A DNA stretch of 64,000 nt, from the NCBI RefSeq assembly GCF_024323335.1, contig NC_066579.1, forward strand, positions 129,875,354-129,939,353. Direction: 5' to 3'. The position numbers were made by a program, and so were the translations under genes. Under the pieces are notes generated by a model, which was given only the letters and a program-made list of their open reading frames with translations, did no database searches and was not told the origin of the DNA. Origin of the DNA: Lathyrus oleraceus (lineage: Eukaryota; Streptophyta; Magnoliopsida; Fabales; Fabaceae). This document shows positions 11,031 through 23,822 of the stretch, in pieces (positions within the stretch are counted from its first letter, which is position 1; each line of letters opens with the position of its first letter).

Positions 11031-12827
11031 TGTAGCACCTCAAATTTGCACCTCCCATTTTGTACATTCATTTCATAATAAGTCATTAACATTACCTTGT
11101 CCACTGCATAGCATTGCATTGTCCATTTGCCCAAGTGCAAGCCATCAGACAAGATTAGGTCAATTGGTTAGGAGGATCAGTCAAGCAAGCAAGCAAGTGC
11201 ATATCCTATTGAAGCAAAGCCCTAGGGTTGGTTCATCATGTTCATATGATTCAAGGATCATTTTGAAGTGGTTTGGCCAAGGATTGGATGATCAAAGCTC
11301 AACAGTCAAGCTGAATTTCATCTGAAACCCTAGAAAGTCAACTGTGGTCAACTGTGCCTGAAATCAAGGATTTGAAGGTGGGAGATGGTTTGAAAGGCCT
11401 CATTCATGTCCATACAAGTCTCATTTGACATATCAAAGATCAAGATTGAAGAATTTGAGGTCAGGCGAAAAGTTTCCAAAAATAGTAAGTGACCTGTAAT
11501 TTCAAACTGTAAAAAATGGAAAGGTCTTCTCCTCAAATTTACATCATCATACAAGATTCAAATGGAATTTTGTCCAACATGAAAGTTGAAGATCTTGTTC
11601 TCACCTTTCCAAAAAGTCCAATAACATCCATTTCTAATTTGTGGTTGGCAAGTTATGATCAAATCATTGTCAAGATATTTTGAACTTCAAAGTGGGATAA
11701 CTTTCACACCATTTGGCCAAATTGGGTGGGGTTTCTTGCTACATTTCACATTTGACATGAGCTATCATAATCCTTCATCACATTTCATCAAAAATCATCA
11801 TACAAAAAGTCCATTTTGCAAGTGAATCAATTTGAATTTTTGGAGGGAAAAGGTGATTTTGAAAACTATGCACAATTTTCACTCCAAACCAATTGCATTG
11901 GCCTTGAAACAGAAATTGCAACTTGCTGCAAGGGATTTTGGCACTGTTCCATTGGCACATGATCATAAGGGCATTTTGGCAAAATTGCATAACATGTTCA
12001 ATTCACTAATCCATTTCCATTTTTGCTAATCATGTTTAACAAGCTGGATTAACAGGTGGTATTTAAAGCTAATCATAACAGAATTCTACATGAACACTTC
12101 ACAATTTCAGATCCAAACTCAAATTCTCTCAAACTCTCTCAAACTTTTTCAACTTTTTTTCATCGAATTTCACCATTTCTTTGCTTGTTTCTTGCTCTAA
12201 TCATCATATGCAGGCATTGTGAAGCTCTGTTGAAGAAAAATTATGAAGAACTCTTGAAGATCGTGGTTGTTGAAAGTTGAAGATTCACATGGAAGTTGGA
12301 GATTTCTTCGATTCTGAGCATTGTTGAGCTAAAGTACATCATTCATTCATCTTCCTCATCATCAGTGATCATCTGTTTTGACTTTCCAGGCTTTGAATCG
12401 AGCAAACCAGCTGCTGCATCTTCATAGAGGTGAGAAATCAATTGTTCCAATTCTTGAAATCTTCATGTGGTTCTTGTAGATCTTAGCATGTAGAGCATTC
12501 TGCACTTTAGATCCATTGATTTCATTGAATATTAAGAAAGTTATGCTGATTTGAAATCTGGATGTTGAAACTTGTTTTGATCGATGCTCTTAATATAGTT
12601 AGAATTAATTGAAATTAAGGCTGGATTAGTGTTGTGCATGATGAGATGATTCGATTGGTATATTGCTTGTTGATTTCTGTAACAAAAAGTTCATAATGAT
12701 TATGAACAGTATGAAGATGATGATGAATGCTTGAGTTTCATTTCCAGATCGCGTTTCAATCTGCCTTGGCCTTGTTTGCATGAGAATTTCGTGTTTGTGG
12801 CCCATGCACCAATCACATAGCGCCATG

Positions 12828-12860
12828 CACTTAAGTGAAACACATCATTTCACTTAAGTG
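12828..12860. repeat. Perfect 13-bp inverted repeat in Ogre LTR
   Basis: CACTTAAGTGAAA at 12828-12840 and its exact complement TTTCACTTAAGTG at 12848-12860 with a 7-base loop. Each arm also contains the self-complementary CACTTAAGTG. Confidence 0.85.
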
Positions 12861-12881
12861 GCGCTCCTTTTTGAATTGTTC

Positions 12882-12905
12882 AGGGGTTCGATTCCCCGCT
12901 CCACA
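12882..12905 (+). other. tRNA T-arm/B-box-like sequence in Ogre LTR
   Basis: GGTTCGATTCC at 12885-12895 matches the Pol III B-box consensus inside AGGGGTTCGATTCCCC, which has the shape of a T arm, and is followed by GCTCCACA like a 3' acceptor end. I found no A box or complete cloverleaf upstream, so this is not a tRNA gene. Confidence 0.45.
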
Positions 12906-15899
12906 CAAAATTCATTTGCCTTGTGTATTTTTCTCACATATGCTTGCTCTTTGTTCACATGCCTTTCCATTCATTTTTTATTTTTCTTCGACATTCAAGT
13001 TTCCATAACTCATTCAATATTTGTCCAATTAATATGAGATTTTTTCCATGATGATCCTTGCCATGTCTAGTTTTTTTTGATGATTTTTGTGGAAATTGTG
13101 CACGTGTGGATTTATGTTTTGGCTAGAGAATGTTCATACATGTCATTTGTTATACCTTGCTTGATGTTTTGCTCATGAAATGATGATGCTTAATTGGATG
13201 GAGCTGAAATTTTGTATGCATAAACTAGACCCCTTGAGGAGCATTTTGGTATATAGTTTGTGATTTTTGCATTCCTGGATTGTGAGATATGCTATGATCA
13301 TTAGAGGTGTGACAATTTGTGTCACACCATTTCATGTCCAACTTCTTGATTTTATTTTCCATGCCATATGAACTCAAAATGACTTAAATTTTTGCATGTT
13401 GAATCTTCTGGATGTTAAATTTGAATGTGAATTTTTGTGGATTTTTTGAGTGCATTTCCAATTTGATTGAGATTTTCTCCCCTGTTTGACCAATTGTGGA
13501 CTTCTTGTGAGACATGATTCTATTGGATTTGTGAAATTCTTGTTGTGTATTGGATGAGCTTGAACTTTTGCATGTGTGTTATAGACATCTTGAAGTGTGT
13601 CATGGCTTTGATTTGGTTCATTTATCTTACGCCAATTCTGTTTTATGATTGCTTGAAGTGGATGTATGTTTTGGTGCCTTGTATGAGCTTGTTTGAATAT
13701 GCTTTGACTTGATGAATTTCATTGACTTGCTTCCCTTGGTCCAAATGACTTGAAATTTGGTATGATTGTCATGTTATGAATTCTGTTTGATCATGAATTT
13801 TTTGGTGATTTATTGAAATGTTTGTGAGTTGATTTGGATTGAATCATTCTGTTTGCTTCTATGAGCTTCAAATTGCATGCTTTGTACTCTTTGCCTCATG
13901 AAATGATATTGGTTGATGATGTGAATGTGAAACCACTTGGATTTGTTTCTTAATTGATTGATCTGGATTTTTGATAAGTTTCATGTTCTGTTTTGGCTTT
14001 TTGCTCTCATTTTGACCCTAGTCTTGTACTAGTGGTTTGTGCTCTCACATTTGAGCTTTGTTTCAGGTCAAAGAGCATAATTGCTTAGACTTGATGATGT
14101 GCACTCAATTGGAGTTGGTTTATTGATTGTTTATGACTAACTTTGAGTTTGTTTTGTAGGAATTGAGACTTGTACTTAGGCCTTGTGGCTTGCACCTTTG
14201 TGCATTGATGCTTGTTATCTGTTTGTGCTATGGACTTGTAATTGTCTGTTTGCTTTTTGTTTGTCTGGTATACTGATTATGTTGGATTGATTTCAGATAC
14301 CTTAGTTGCTATAGTTCCCTTGTGAACTTGTGTTTGATTTGCTTGCTAGCTTGAGCATTGAGGTATAATGATCTCTTCTCCATGTAGTCTGGAAGACCTG
14401 GCCTGTTACTTGGCCAGGCACCTGTCTGAAGTCCTCCTTAAGAGGCAATGCTTGTGCTTGTTTATATTTGTCCCCAAGCAGGAAAAGACCTTTGATAAGG
14501 CAATTGGCAAATACAAGAGATGTGCAATCCATCTCCTGCTAGTCAGTTGAGTCATCCTTCTGCTCACACCACTGTGTTGATGCATTGTGGATAGTAACCC
14601 AAGATCCTTGTACAGTTGTACAGTTGAGTCAGTGTCATAAGTGTAGAAGGGTTCCCACTTTCTGGACCCACACTTCATTGTCTGAAGCTCTCCCAGGCCA
14701 GGGATAAGAGATGTGAAGTCTCATCTTCACTCACCTTTCATCTGCTTCACCCTAACTCTCAATGTTAGGGTTAAGAGCTAACCTCACCCTGATACAGTGG
14801 CTTGTTTGTCGAGGTTGACATGACCCCTCGACTAGAGCCTAACCTTGATGTTTGAACCCCTTGTTGGTGTGTTTACTTCATGTTGTATGTGTTTGTGTGG
14901 TATGATTGTATCCCCTAGGTTTGCTAGACTCCGCGTAGTCTCGTTTGCATGACAATTAAGGTAGCACGGTTCCTTCGTATAGGGCTTCCTTTCTTGCTTG
15001 AGATTTCCTAAAAAAACAAACAAACATTATCCCCTCTTAAGGATACGTCAACTCCTTCTACTACAGGTGAGTAAGTCTCCAAAGGTCGAGCATCCGGTAG
15101 ATTGCGTAGTGACGTTGTCCACTTAAAAAACACAAACCAACTAAAATAGTTTAGGGGAACTACGTCGCCCTGATCTTCATACCAGATGAGGTACGTAGGC
15201 AGGAGATGAGCTGATCTCTCCGGGCGCCCTTTTTTGTTTTGTCTTTGTGTGTGTCAGGAGATGGATGTAAGCCCAGCGATTGGCATTCCGTATCCTCTTG
15301 TTGTGTGCTTGGAGTCCGGTATAAGTCCATCAAGTGGCATCTGGTTTCCAGTGTGGGTTGTTTTGGTTCGGAATCTGATGTAAGTCCAGCGATTGGCATT
15401 CGGATTCCACGTTTGCCTGTGTCTGTTTTGGTTGTGTGCGTGAGCCGAGCTACGAATGCTCTGATTCTTCTTAGTCCAAGAAGATACGTATGCATAGGAT
15501 GCGACATCCTAGCGAGCATGTGTTTTTCCCAGTCTGAACTACTTCGAATCTGATGTCTATGCTTGATAGACTAAGTAGGCCCAGGATGCGAGATCCTGCC
15601 GAGTCAGTTTCGTTCGTTTTCTTGTGTCTCTTTCAGCCAGTGTTTGTTTGTTTGTGAGCAGTGTTTTAGCAACCTTTTTCCTTCCTTTTGTGCGTGGATC
15701 CCGTCGAGTACGACGGATGCGTAGGGGTGCTAATACCTTCCCTTCGCATAACCGACTCCCGATCCCATCCTCTTTGGTCGCGAGACCATGTCTTTTCCAG
15801 GTTTACTTCGAGCGTTTCCTTTCCCTCTTTTGGGATAAATAACGCACGGTGGCGGCTCTGTTGTCTTCGTTTCCCGCCGGTTTTTCGCGTAATGCGACA

Positions 15900-16784
15900 C
15901 ATCCAAATTATCATATGTAGAAAAGTCGTTGATTGTGAAAAATAACATAACACGTATCTTAATCTTTTCTCCTAAATACGAATCATCAACGTCAACACAT
16001 TCCTCTGCCATAATTATTAAATTTTCAATTAATGGACATAGAAGAACATCTTCCCCGTTTCCAGGTTGTTTTAGCTTCGTAACCGTCATAGATAACAACA
16101 TATATTTGTGTTATAAGCATGACCAAGGAGATAGGTTGTAAATAGTGAGAAGGACAAACCACAAAGTATGGTTAGTACTCAGATTACCAAAGGGGTTCAT
16201 TCCATCAGTGTCAAGTCCAAACCTAAGGTTTCTTAGTTCCTGACCAAAATTTAGAAAAAACAAATCAATTTTCTTTCATTGCAAAGAATAAGCTACATGG
16301 TGAATTTTTCCATCACATTTTCTTTCATTTGCATGCCATCTAATATTATTTGTGTCATTCACATTAGTAAACAGTCTCTTGTACCTTGGAATTATTAACA
16401 TCTACCATAACACTTTGGCAGGAGGACACTTCTTGCTAACATTGTCACTGTCATCACCACTGTAATCCTTCACCTTGTAACACAACTCACCATATTTTGG
16501 ACATTAATTCAATTTTACATAATCTTTCATGTATAATATGTAATCATTATGACATGCATGTATTTTGACATACTCTAAATTCATTGGACATGATATCTTT
16601 TTGGCCTAAAAACTACGATATAATAAATTATTTTCCTCTAGAAGCATTTTTTTTAGCAACTCAAGCAATTATGTGATACTTTTATCCGTCCACCCACTTT
16701 TTACCTTCAAGTTAAACAACTTTAACACCGGAAACATTCGTGTAAAACTTGTGCACCCCTTATATAATAGTGCATCCTTGTCAC
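15900..16784 (-). pseudogene. CACTA TNP2-like transposase, middle part
   Basis: Read on the minus strand from 16784: SDKDALLYKGCTSF, later YILYMKDYVKLN, CPKYGELCYKVKDYSGDD, PRYKRLFTNVNDTNNIRW, RNLRFGLDTDGMNPFGN and MLLSMTVTKLKQPGNGEDV, ending in FFTINDFSTYDN at the Ogre boundary. This order matches En/Spm-type TNP2 transposases (transposase_21 family), including the FGLxTDGMNPFGN segment. Several stops and frame changes interrupt it, so it is dead. It continues the N-terminal piece at 50370-50701 across the copia insertion, and its C-terminal part is displaced left of the Ogre element. Confidence 0.82.
16780..16784. repeat. Target site duplication of copia element, left copy
   Basis: GTCAC here against ATCAC at 50370-50374 on the plus strand, one mismatch. 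Joining the flanks gives a continuous transposase reading across the insertion, which supports the assignment. Confidence 0.7.
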
Positions 16785-17025
16785 TGAAGGAGAATAACGA
16801 TCCAAAACACAGCGGAAATTAAAATTTTCTCCTTTAGTGATCCTTACGAATGGGCATGATCAGTGATAGAATCATTACCTCTTGTGGCGATTGAAACCTT
16901 TGATGCAAATCTACGGAGTGATCATGAACGTTGAATGATGACAACGCCTTTACTCAGTCCACACAAATGGATTCCTTCAATCTCAGTGCTAGCTGCTGCA
17001 AATGAAGGCTTTGAGTGTGAGAGAG
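16785..17025 (-). repeat. copia 3' LTR, terminal part
   Basis: Minus-strand LTR end (reads ...TTATTCTCCTTCA) split from its remainder (34811-35919) by insertion of E4. No counterpart survives in the other copia LTR, so this part could not be dated. Confidence 0.68.
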
Positions 17026-17393
17026 TGATCAGTCACCATTTCCATTGAATTCCCACCTTTTATCCGACAATATTTTCATCACTTTGGTAAGATTTGTGGT
17101 TGGTTTTAGTTGTTTTAAAGTCATTTAACATGTTTCGTTAGTTTATTATTGCATTGCATTTTGTTACATGTTTGTGTCAAAAAGTCTCTTTTATGCTTCG
17201 ATTTGGTAGTGTTAGTATTGCAGGTTGTTGCATAGGTTCAAAAGGACTAATAGCTGAGTGTTGGATGCTCCGGAAGGCCAAAATATGATGAAAATAGAGG
17301 GTTAACACGGGCACCCTTGTACATTACCACGGCCCGTGTTGTTTGCCAGGAAGGAGCACTCAAAGAGGTAAAACAGAGGGTTAACATGGGCAC
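17026..17393 (+). repeat. E4 5' LTR, first part
   Basis: Matches 33398-33765 with many substitutions. Cut by E3 at 17393/17394. Contains the first of several GGGTTAACACGGGCACCC units. Confidence 0.88.
17389..17393. repeat. E3 target site duplication, left copy (GGCAC)
   Basis: GGCAC, identical to 28210-28214. It lies at the centre of the E4 LTR palindrome ACATGGG-CA-CCCATGT. Confidence 0.92.
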
Positions 17394-18893
17394 TGTTAAA
17401 TGTAGTTTTAAGTGTCGGGTTTTTGTTATCGTATCCACAGGGATTGTGAGATATCACCGCCTTTCGACAGTTGTATTAATTCTTAGCTTAAGGTAACAAT
17501 GGGGTTTTGGTATTTGCCACGGTATCTTGCATAAAAGTATAATAAAATGCGGTAAAAGTTTTGGTTTGAATATTTGAGAAATATTGCCAAAGTTAGGGTT
17601 CGACGATCACTTTGCATGTATATGTCCGATCAACAAAACTTATAAACTCCTTTAGATGATAAACTATTTCACAAAGTCCTCCCAATGTGTTTATCTCTAA
17701 CACACATTGTGAGTTTTCCCATTTTGATCCATTGTTTATCTCTAACACAATCTATCAAAATGACAACTTTTTGGTTCAACCTTATGGTGAACAAAATCAT
17801 TCATTACTATCTCTAGCTAACAAACAAGATTGGATGAAAACCTAGGTTAAGAGTTGGTAAACATCTCTCGATCATAAACCAACACAAAGAGTTTTCAATA
17901 AGAACAAAGTTTTCACCATATATTCACCATTAAAGAGTTTACAAATGAAGATCCTTACATTTACACACAAAGCTAATCATCATCTACATCTAACCTTGAC
18001 AAAATGAAGGACTTAGCTACTCATTTTCATGGTAGCTTGGTCAACAAGTTTCGGAAAAAGGTTGATCAACATCCAGGTCGAATAATCGAGATTGGATGGG
18101 AATCCACCTTCTTTTTGTGAAAGATGGTTAAGAGATGAAGAGAAATGGTTTTTAGGTCACAAAAGATCCTTGGAACAATGCTGTAAAATATCTAGAAAAA
18201 GTACAAAAGTATGGAAAAATAAGGTATGGCTCCAAAAAGTGGCACTTGCTACTTATAGAGCTGTTACTGGGCTGTCATGCTCGCTAGGCGAGCAGAATGG
18301 CTCGCCTAGCGAGCCCCTAAATGAGGCACCTGAGGCACCTGCGCCCAGAGAAACAGCCTTTCCCAGACTGTCATGTTCGCTTAGCGAACAAAACATTCTC
18401 CTAGCGAGGGACACGCTTCAACCTTCGCTCCAGCGAGGTTGAGAGGTTTTGCTACTGGAATGCTCGTTGGGAGCTCACTAATGGCTCGCCTAGCGAGTGA
18501 ATGCTGGCTGCGCTTTTCACCAAGTCTGGACGTGTTCGCCACACTCCTCGCTGGAAGCTCGCCTAGCGAGTGTGGTGATGTTTGCCTTTGTTGAATACTG
18601 GAGCTTTTCGCTGGACGCTCGCCTAGCGAGTCCTTCGCCACAGCCCTCGCCTAGCGAGGAAGTTGATGAATGCTTGTTTTATTTGATTCCTTTGCCACAT
18701 TTCTTGTGTCTTCATTTTCTATTATTTCATGCCTACTTCCTGCATAATAACACACAAATCAAAGGTACCAAGATAGATTATCATTGTATTGCATTTCATC
18801 TGAAACAAAGGTGGTTTCGACATTTTAGCAAGGAAATGGAGTGAAAGATGCCCACATATGAGAGCTCAAATAAGCATTTTTGGGCATCTAACA
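17394..18893 (-). repeat. E3 3' LTR, 1500 bp
   Basis: Pairs with 26719-28209. About 17 substitutions plus a 9-base indel (extra GAGGCACCT here) by eye, near 1.1 percent. A TATA box CTATAAGTAG reads on the minus strand at about 18250-18261. Many copies of CTCGCCTAGCGAG at 18270-18660. The plus-strand frame across 18092-18442 is antisense LTR, not a gene. Confidence 0.94.
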
Positions 18894-18912
18894 ACTCTCC
18901 CCAACTAGATTC

Positions 18913-18930
18913 TTGCTTGTCCTCAAGCAA
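18913..18930 (-). other. Conserved hairpin beside E3 polypurine tract
   Basis: TTGCTTG-AGGA-CAAGCAA on the minus strand, a 7-pair stem with a 4-base loop, 8 bases before the polypurine tract. Same sequence in E2 (48424-48441); a 4-pair form in E4 (33364-33375). Confidence 0.75.
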
Positions 18931-19559
18931 AGTATGCCCCTTGAAGGACAAGAGGATTTGCTTTAAGAAAAAGGTTTCTCCGAAGTCGGATAAAACGGCT
19001 CAAACACAAACGAATCAGCAGGTACAAATTTCCAACGGTTCGAATAAAATAATACACAAGAACTAAAACTTAATAGTAATGCGAAATATGTATCTATCTA
19101 CAACAATATTATTTTGAATGAATCACCCTATCTCTCCTCTTCGAATAAGGATTGAAGAATTTACGCGTTTGCAACCGCGGGAATAATCTCACTCTCTAAC
19201 AAATAATGAAGAAATCAATTCGATTCATACAATGTCTAACAATTATAAATGGTAATGTGGAAGCACGAAGATCACTAAGGGCTTTTCGGTTGAAGCTTGG
19301 TTAGGTTAACAAACAAGGGTCATTTCTTAGGCCATTGAAAACGAGATTGCCGATGCAAAAGAGACATTCACTGTACATTATTTACACATCTCAACTTCGT
19401 TCCATTTATTTCTCATTTGAAACCTTCACAACTCTTATTTCACAACTCAATTTTTGTTTTTCACTATTTTTCTTCCAAGCAAGCATTAATTTTCATTCTT
19501 TCTATTTTTGTTCTTTTCTTTCACATCATATTTACAAAACAGATGTTTCTTTTATATAT

Positions 19560-19590
<31 letters not shown>

Positions 19591-20824
19591 ATGCTTGCTC
19601 GGTTTTTCAAGAGTTGTGGTACTTACCAATTCTCATTTTCGTTCTCCCCAACTGATTTCTTACTCACCCTAAATGAATGCTCTTAACTTTTTACGGCAAA
19701 AGAACAATAATCAAGATTTTCCGGGTTGTAAAATAAAGATTTTTGAAATCTCGCTTTATTTCAAACTGAGATTCAACTGTTTAAGCTCAAAGGGGTTAAC
19801 GAATACTCTCTCTGCTCACAGGTAAGTTATATTTGGAACTGGTTGTGCTCGATAGAAAACAAGTGCCTTGATCATTTCTAATTGCTTCCACATATTCACA
19901 ATAATAAAAGACAAAGCATGAATCAAATGAATCAACAAAACTTATTAGAATCCAACATTTAAGTGTACAATGGAGGTTTACTCACAATTTGTGGTTTTAA
20001 GTCCTAGATGAAACATTCATTCAATTATGTTGCAAAAAGACAATACTCAATTACAAAAAAGAGTAAAGTTCTAAGTGCATTCTTAAATTCTAGCCGGAGG
20101 TAGCCATGTACCTTAGCCTTATTCACTTGTTTATTCTTATCATTGTCATCCAAGCTCGGACGCACCTTCATTGGATACTTTTTTGAGGAGCAACCAATCT
20201 AGAAGGTTTGCCACTCAACCAACCAAAAATTTATTAAAACACACAAAATTTAAAACAGAAATAATAATATAAACTTCAAAATTTAAATTTGTTCGTGGGG
20301 GACAAAACACCCCAAAGTACAAAGCCAAAAATCAAAATACAGAATTCTGGAAATACAATCAAAATAAAACATAACATAAAAAAAATAAAAACTTAGCCCA
20401 CGAAAAGAAACGTTCTGCAGGTTTTTCAGTAAAGTTTTCCCAAAACCCACATTCTAATGGTTTCAATTTCAGAACATAATGATATATCAAGAAAAGAAAC
20501 GTTCTATGCTATTGGTAATTACAAACTCACATGCAAACCTAAAGTTTCCCATACCAATAACTTCATCCTAAATGCCATTCAAATCAGAAATAAACAAAGC
20601 TTAAACATAAAGAAATGGTATAGGGCAAACCTTAGCAAATTAGAGCGATGGATATGAAATGCAGTGAGGTTCACAATCCTCCAATTTAGGGTTTGAGTGT
20701 TTGTGAGAGAGATGAAAATGAGAGAGTGAGGTGAGTGTTCGTGCAAATGCCTCAGCAGAGTTGTCAAACAGAAAATTGTTTTTGGGCCCCAAATGAGAGG
20801 CCTGCTGAGATTTTAAATAAGTGT

Positions 20825-20908
20825 TGTCACGTAGCGCTCGCTGCTGCCTCGCCTAGCGAATCAGCTCGCTACTGTTTCGCCTAGCGAGCATCAAGCGAGC
20901 ATGACAGC
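20825..20908 (-). repeat. CTCGC/GCGAG hairpin cluster, E3 leader of post-pol region
   Basis: Several GCTCGC, CGCCTAGCGA and AGCGAGC units ending in the CATGACAG tag (read as GAGCATGACAG on the plus strand). Counterpart of the E2 cluster 45015-45107 and of the LTR cluster. Confidence 0.75.
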
Positions 20909-21005
20909 ATTTTCCTTTTCAAAGGCGGCATTCCAGGTACATTCAGCATGGTTTAACAATTGGAAACCCAATACAACAGAACAGGAAAACAGTAAATACT
21001 TACAA

Positions 21006-21056
21006 TGTTGGGGTGCCTCCCAACAAGCGCTTGTTTAACGTCGGCTAAGCTCGACG
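21006..21056 (-). other. Structured post-pol motif (E3 copy)
   Basis: On the minus strand, 9 bases after the pol stop: CGTCG/CGACG stem, then the perfect palindrome AACAAGCGCTTGTT (21022-21035), then GTTGGG-6 nt-CCCAAC. The middle GTT can pair with AAC on either side. Homologues at 44861-44910 and 31831-31880. A GTAAGT donor sequence follows, as in E2. Confidence 0.8.
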
Positions 21057-21065
21057 GTGTGATGC

Positions 21066-23822
21066 TCACAGAGGAGCATCCAACGGAATAGCACGGCTCT
21101 CGCGATCCACATGACCGCCAAGATAAACCTTCAAACGTTGGCCATTGACGGTCCAACTGTCCTTCTTTTCCAGGTCCTCAATGACAATAGCTCTGTACTC
21201 CTTAACTTCTTTGACCCGAAATGGCCCGGACCATTTTGATTTCAACTTTCTAGGGAATAACTTCAACCTGGAATTGAACAAGAGGACAAATTGTCCGGGC
21301 ACAAATTCTTTCTTTCGGAGCTTTTTGTCATGGTATTTCTTTACCTTCTCTTTGTACAACCAGCTTGAGTGGTATGCGGCATTGCGCATCTCTTCCAACT
21401 CAAGTAGTTGCACCTTCCTTTTCTCTCCGGCCAAATCATTTTCAAAATTTAAGAATTTTAAAGCCCACAAGGCTTTGTGCTCCAATTCAACCGGCAAATG
21501 GAAAGTTTTACCAAACACCAATTGAAATGGAGTTAGGCCAATTGGAGCTTTGAAGGCGGTACGGTATGCCCATAACGCTTCATCCAATTTTTGGGACCAC
21601 TCTTTTTTCGAATTTGACACAGTTTTTTCGAGGATTCTCTTAATCTCACGATTAGAGACCTCAGCTTGCCCATTTGCCTGTGGGTGATACGGAGTTGCCA
21701 CTCTGTGTGATACACCGTAATGTTTTAAAATGCTTTCCAACGGTGCATTACAAAAGTGTGACCCTCCGTCACTTATCAACACTCGGGGGGTTCCGAAACG
21801 GGAAAATATGTTTTTCTTCAAAAAAATTATCACCGTTTTCGCATCCGCCCGAGGTGAGGCAATCGCCTCAACCCACTTAGAAACATAATCAACTGCGACA
21901 AGCATATACTCGTTCCCATAAGATGGTGGGAATGGTCCTACAAAATCAATGCCCCAACAATCAAATACTTCGACCTCTTGGATGTTTTGGAGAGGCATCT
22001 CGTTTCTCTTACCAATCCCACCGCTTCTTTGGCAACTATCACAACTTTGCGCATGAGTATGTGCGTCTTTGAAAATAGTGGGCCAATAAAATCCCGATTG
22101 AAGGATTTTAGTGGCCGTTCTCACCCCATTATAGTGTCCGCCGTAAGGCGAGTTGTGACAATGCCAAAGGATGCTCTGCGCTTCATCGCCAGTAACGCAT
22201 CTCCTTAAAAGGTTATCACTACCCAACTTAAACAAGTACGGGTCATCCCATACGTAATACTTGGCATCCGAAAGAAACTTACTTTTTTGGTTCGAAGTTA
22301 GGTCGGGAGGCACAAAACCACTAGCCTTGTGGTTCGCAAAGTCTGCAAACCACGACCTAACTTGAACTTTGAACAGTTTTTCATCAGGAAATTCTTCCCG
22401 GATTTCCTTCTCCGACGCGGTAACCTCCACATTCACTAAGCGGGATAAATGATCCGCCACCAAATTTTCCGATCCTTTCTTGTCTTTGATTTCAACATCA
22501 AATTCTTGCAACAAGAGGATCCAACGGATGAGCCTTTGCTTCGAATCCGGTTTGGTGAGCAAATATTTAATCGCCGCGTGGTCGGTATACACTACGACTT
22601 TAGACCCTATAAGATAAGATCTAAACTTTTCAAGCGCGTACACTATTGCAAGTAGTTCTTTCTCCGTGGTGGCATAGTTTATTTGAGCCTCGTTAAGAAC
22701 TTTACTTGCATAATGTATCGCATGAAATTTTTTATCTTTTCTTTGGCCAAGTACCGCTCCAATTGCATAGTCGCTAGCATCACACATTAGTTCAAAATTT
22801 GAATTCCAATTTGGAGCGACTATAATCGGAGCGGTAACCAATTTTTCTTTTAAAGTTTCAAAAGCTTGCAAACATTCATCGGTTAAGAGAAATACCTGGT
22901 CCTTAGCTAGCAAATTGCTCAAAGGCTTAGCCACCTTTGAGAAGTCCTTGATAAAGCGCCGATAGAACCCGGCGTGCCCCAAAAAGCTTCGGATTCCCTT
23001 CACATTCACCGGAGGAGGTAACTTTTCAATCACTTCAACCTTAGCTCGATCAACTTCAAGCCCCCTTGAAGAGACCTTATGGCCAAGCACGATCCCCTCG
23101 GTCACCATGAAGTGACACTTCTCCCAATTAAGTACCAGATTGGTCTTCACACATCTTTCAAGCACCGTTTTCAAGTTTGCCAAGCATAGACTAAAGGACC
23201 CACCAAATACCGAGAAGTCATCCATGAAGACTTCCATTGTTTTCTCAATAAGGTCGGCAAAAATGGCTTGCACACATCGTTGGAAAGTCGTCGGTGCATT
23301 GCACAACCCAAAGGGCATTTTTCGGTATGCGAACACTCCAAACGGACAAGTGAAAGCCGTCTTTTCATGATCGGCCGGGTCAACCGAAATTTGGTTATAC
23401 CCGGAGTAGCCATCCAAGAAACAATAGTATTGTTGGCCCGAGAGTCTTTCGAGCATTTGATCCATGAACGAGAGTGGAAAATGGTCCTTTCGAGTTGCGG
23501 TATTCAACCGCCTATAATCAATACATATTCTCCACCCCGTTGCAACTTTAGTAGGGATCAATTCATCCTTGTCATTCCGGATCACGGTAATTCCACCTTT
23601 CTTCGGAACCACATGCACGGGACTAACCCATGGACTATCCGAGATCAAGTAAATCATTCCCGCATCCAACAGCTTTACAACTTCTTTTCTTACAACCTCC
23701 TTCATGATAGGATTTAAGCGGCGTTGAGGTTGAGCTACTGGCTTAAAATCCTCTTCCATCAAGATCTTGTGCATGCAATAGGAAGGGCTAATTCCTTTTA
23801 GATCGGAAAGAGTCCAACCCAT
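21066..23822 (-). pseudogene. pol: E3 pol: reverse transcriptase, RNase H, integrase (open, but out of frame with gag-pro)
   Basis: Open frame of 918 codons from 23822. RT contains [12 protein letters not shown] and the Athila-style FMDD box (Asp201, Asp202). RNase H has LMCDAS (Asp348). Integrase has an HHCC finger, Asp626, Asp685 and Glu721, the last two with D-35-E spacing. It ends [20 protein letters not shown]. No catalytic residue I checked is missing. The N-terminal methionine is not a natural start: the preceding protease frame (to 23798) runs into it through an A8 run at 23833-23840 with a change of frame. Enzymes would act on the element's own RNA and DNA. Called pseudogene only because of the upstream stop and frame break; the pol part itself is intact. 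Confidence 0.88.

Larger units (their letters stand above)
7400..15899 (+). mobile_element. Ogre (Ty3/gypsy Tat lineage), 3' third
   Basis: Integrase C-terminus, a long repeat-rich 3' untranslated region and a 4869-bp 3' LTR starting TGTAGCACC and ending GCGACA. The rest continues left of the Tekay insertion, outside the window. LTR size, Tat-type integrase tail and repeated 3' UTR fit Ogre elements of Fabeae. Its right end at 15899 interrupts the CACTA transposase pseudogene. Confidence 0.85.
11031..15899 (+). repeat. Ogre 3' LTR, 4869 bp
   Basis: Begins TGTAGCACCTCAAATTTGC after a polypurine tract and ends GTAATGCGACA, where sequence switches to CACTA transposase. The length is in the range known for Ogre LTRs. 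No second LTR is in the window, so age cannot be estimated. The left half is AT-rich; 14360-15900 is more GC-rich. No supported gene inside. Confidence 0.82.
18894..21005 (-). other. E3 post-pol noncoding region and polypurine tract
   Basis: Homologous to the E2 stretches 44911-45590 and 46985-48460, but the extra ORF that lies between them in E2 is missing. The polypurine tract reads TTGGGGAGAGT on the minus strand at 18894-18904. A conserved hairpin lies at 18913-18930. Contains an (AT)n tract at 19562-19582. No gene seen; the plus-strand frames of 60-106 residues are low complexity. Confidence 0.75.

Noticed and set aside
12882..12905. Possible tRNA gene
   Set aside because: Only T-arm and acceptor-like end; no A box, D arm or anticodon arm.
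18092..18442. 116-codon frame, repeated at 27417-27758, with lookalikes on the other strand in E2 LTRs
   Set aside because: It is antisense to the E3 LTR and driven by the CTCGC hairpin repeats; LTR sequence, not a gene.
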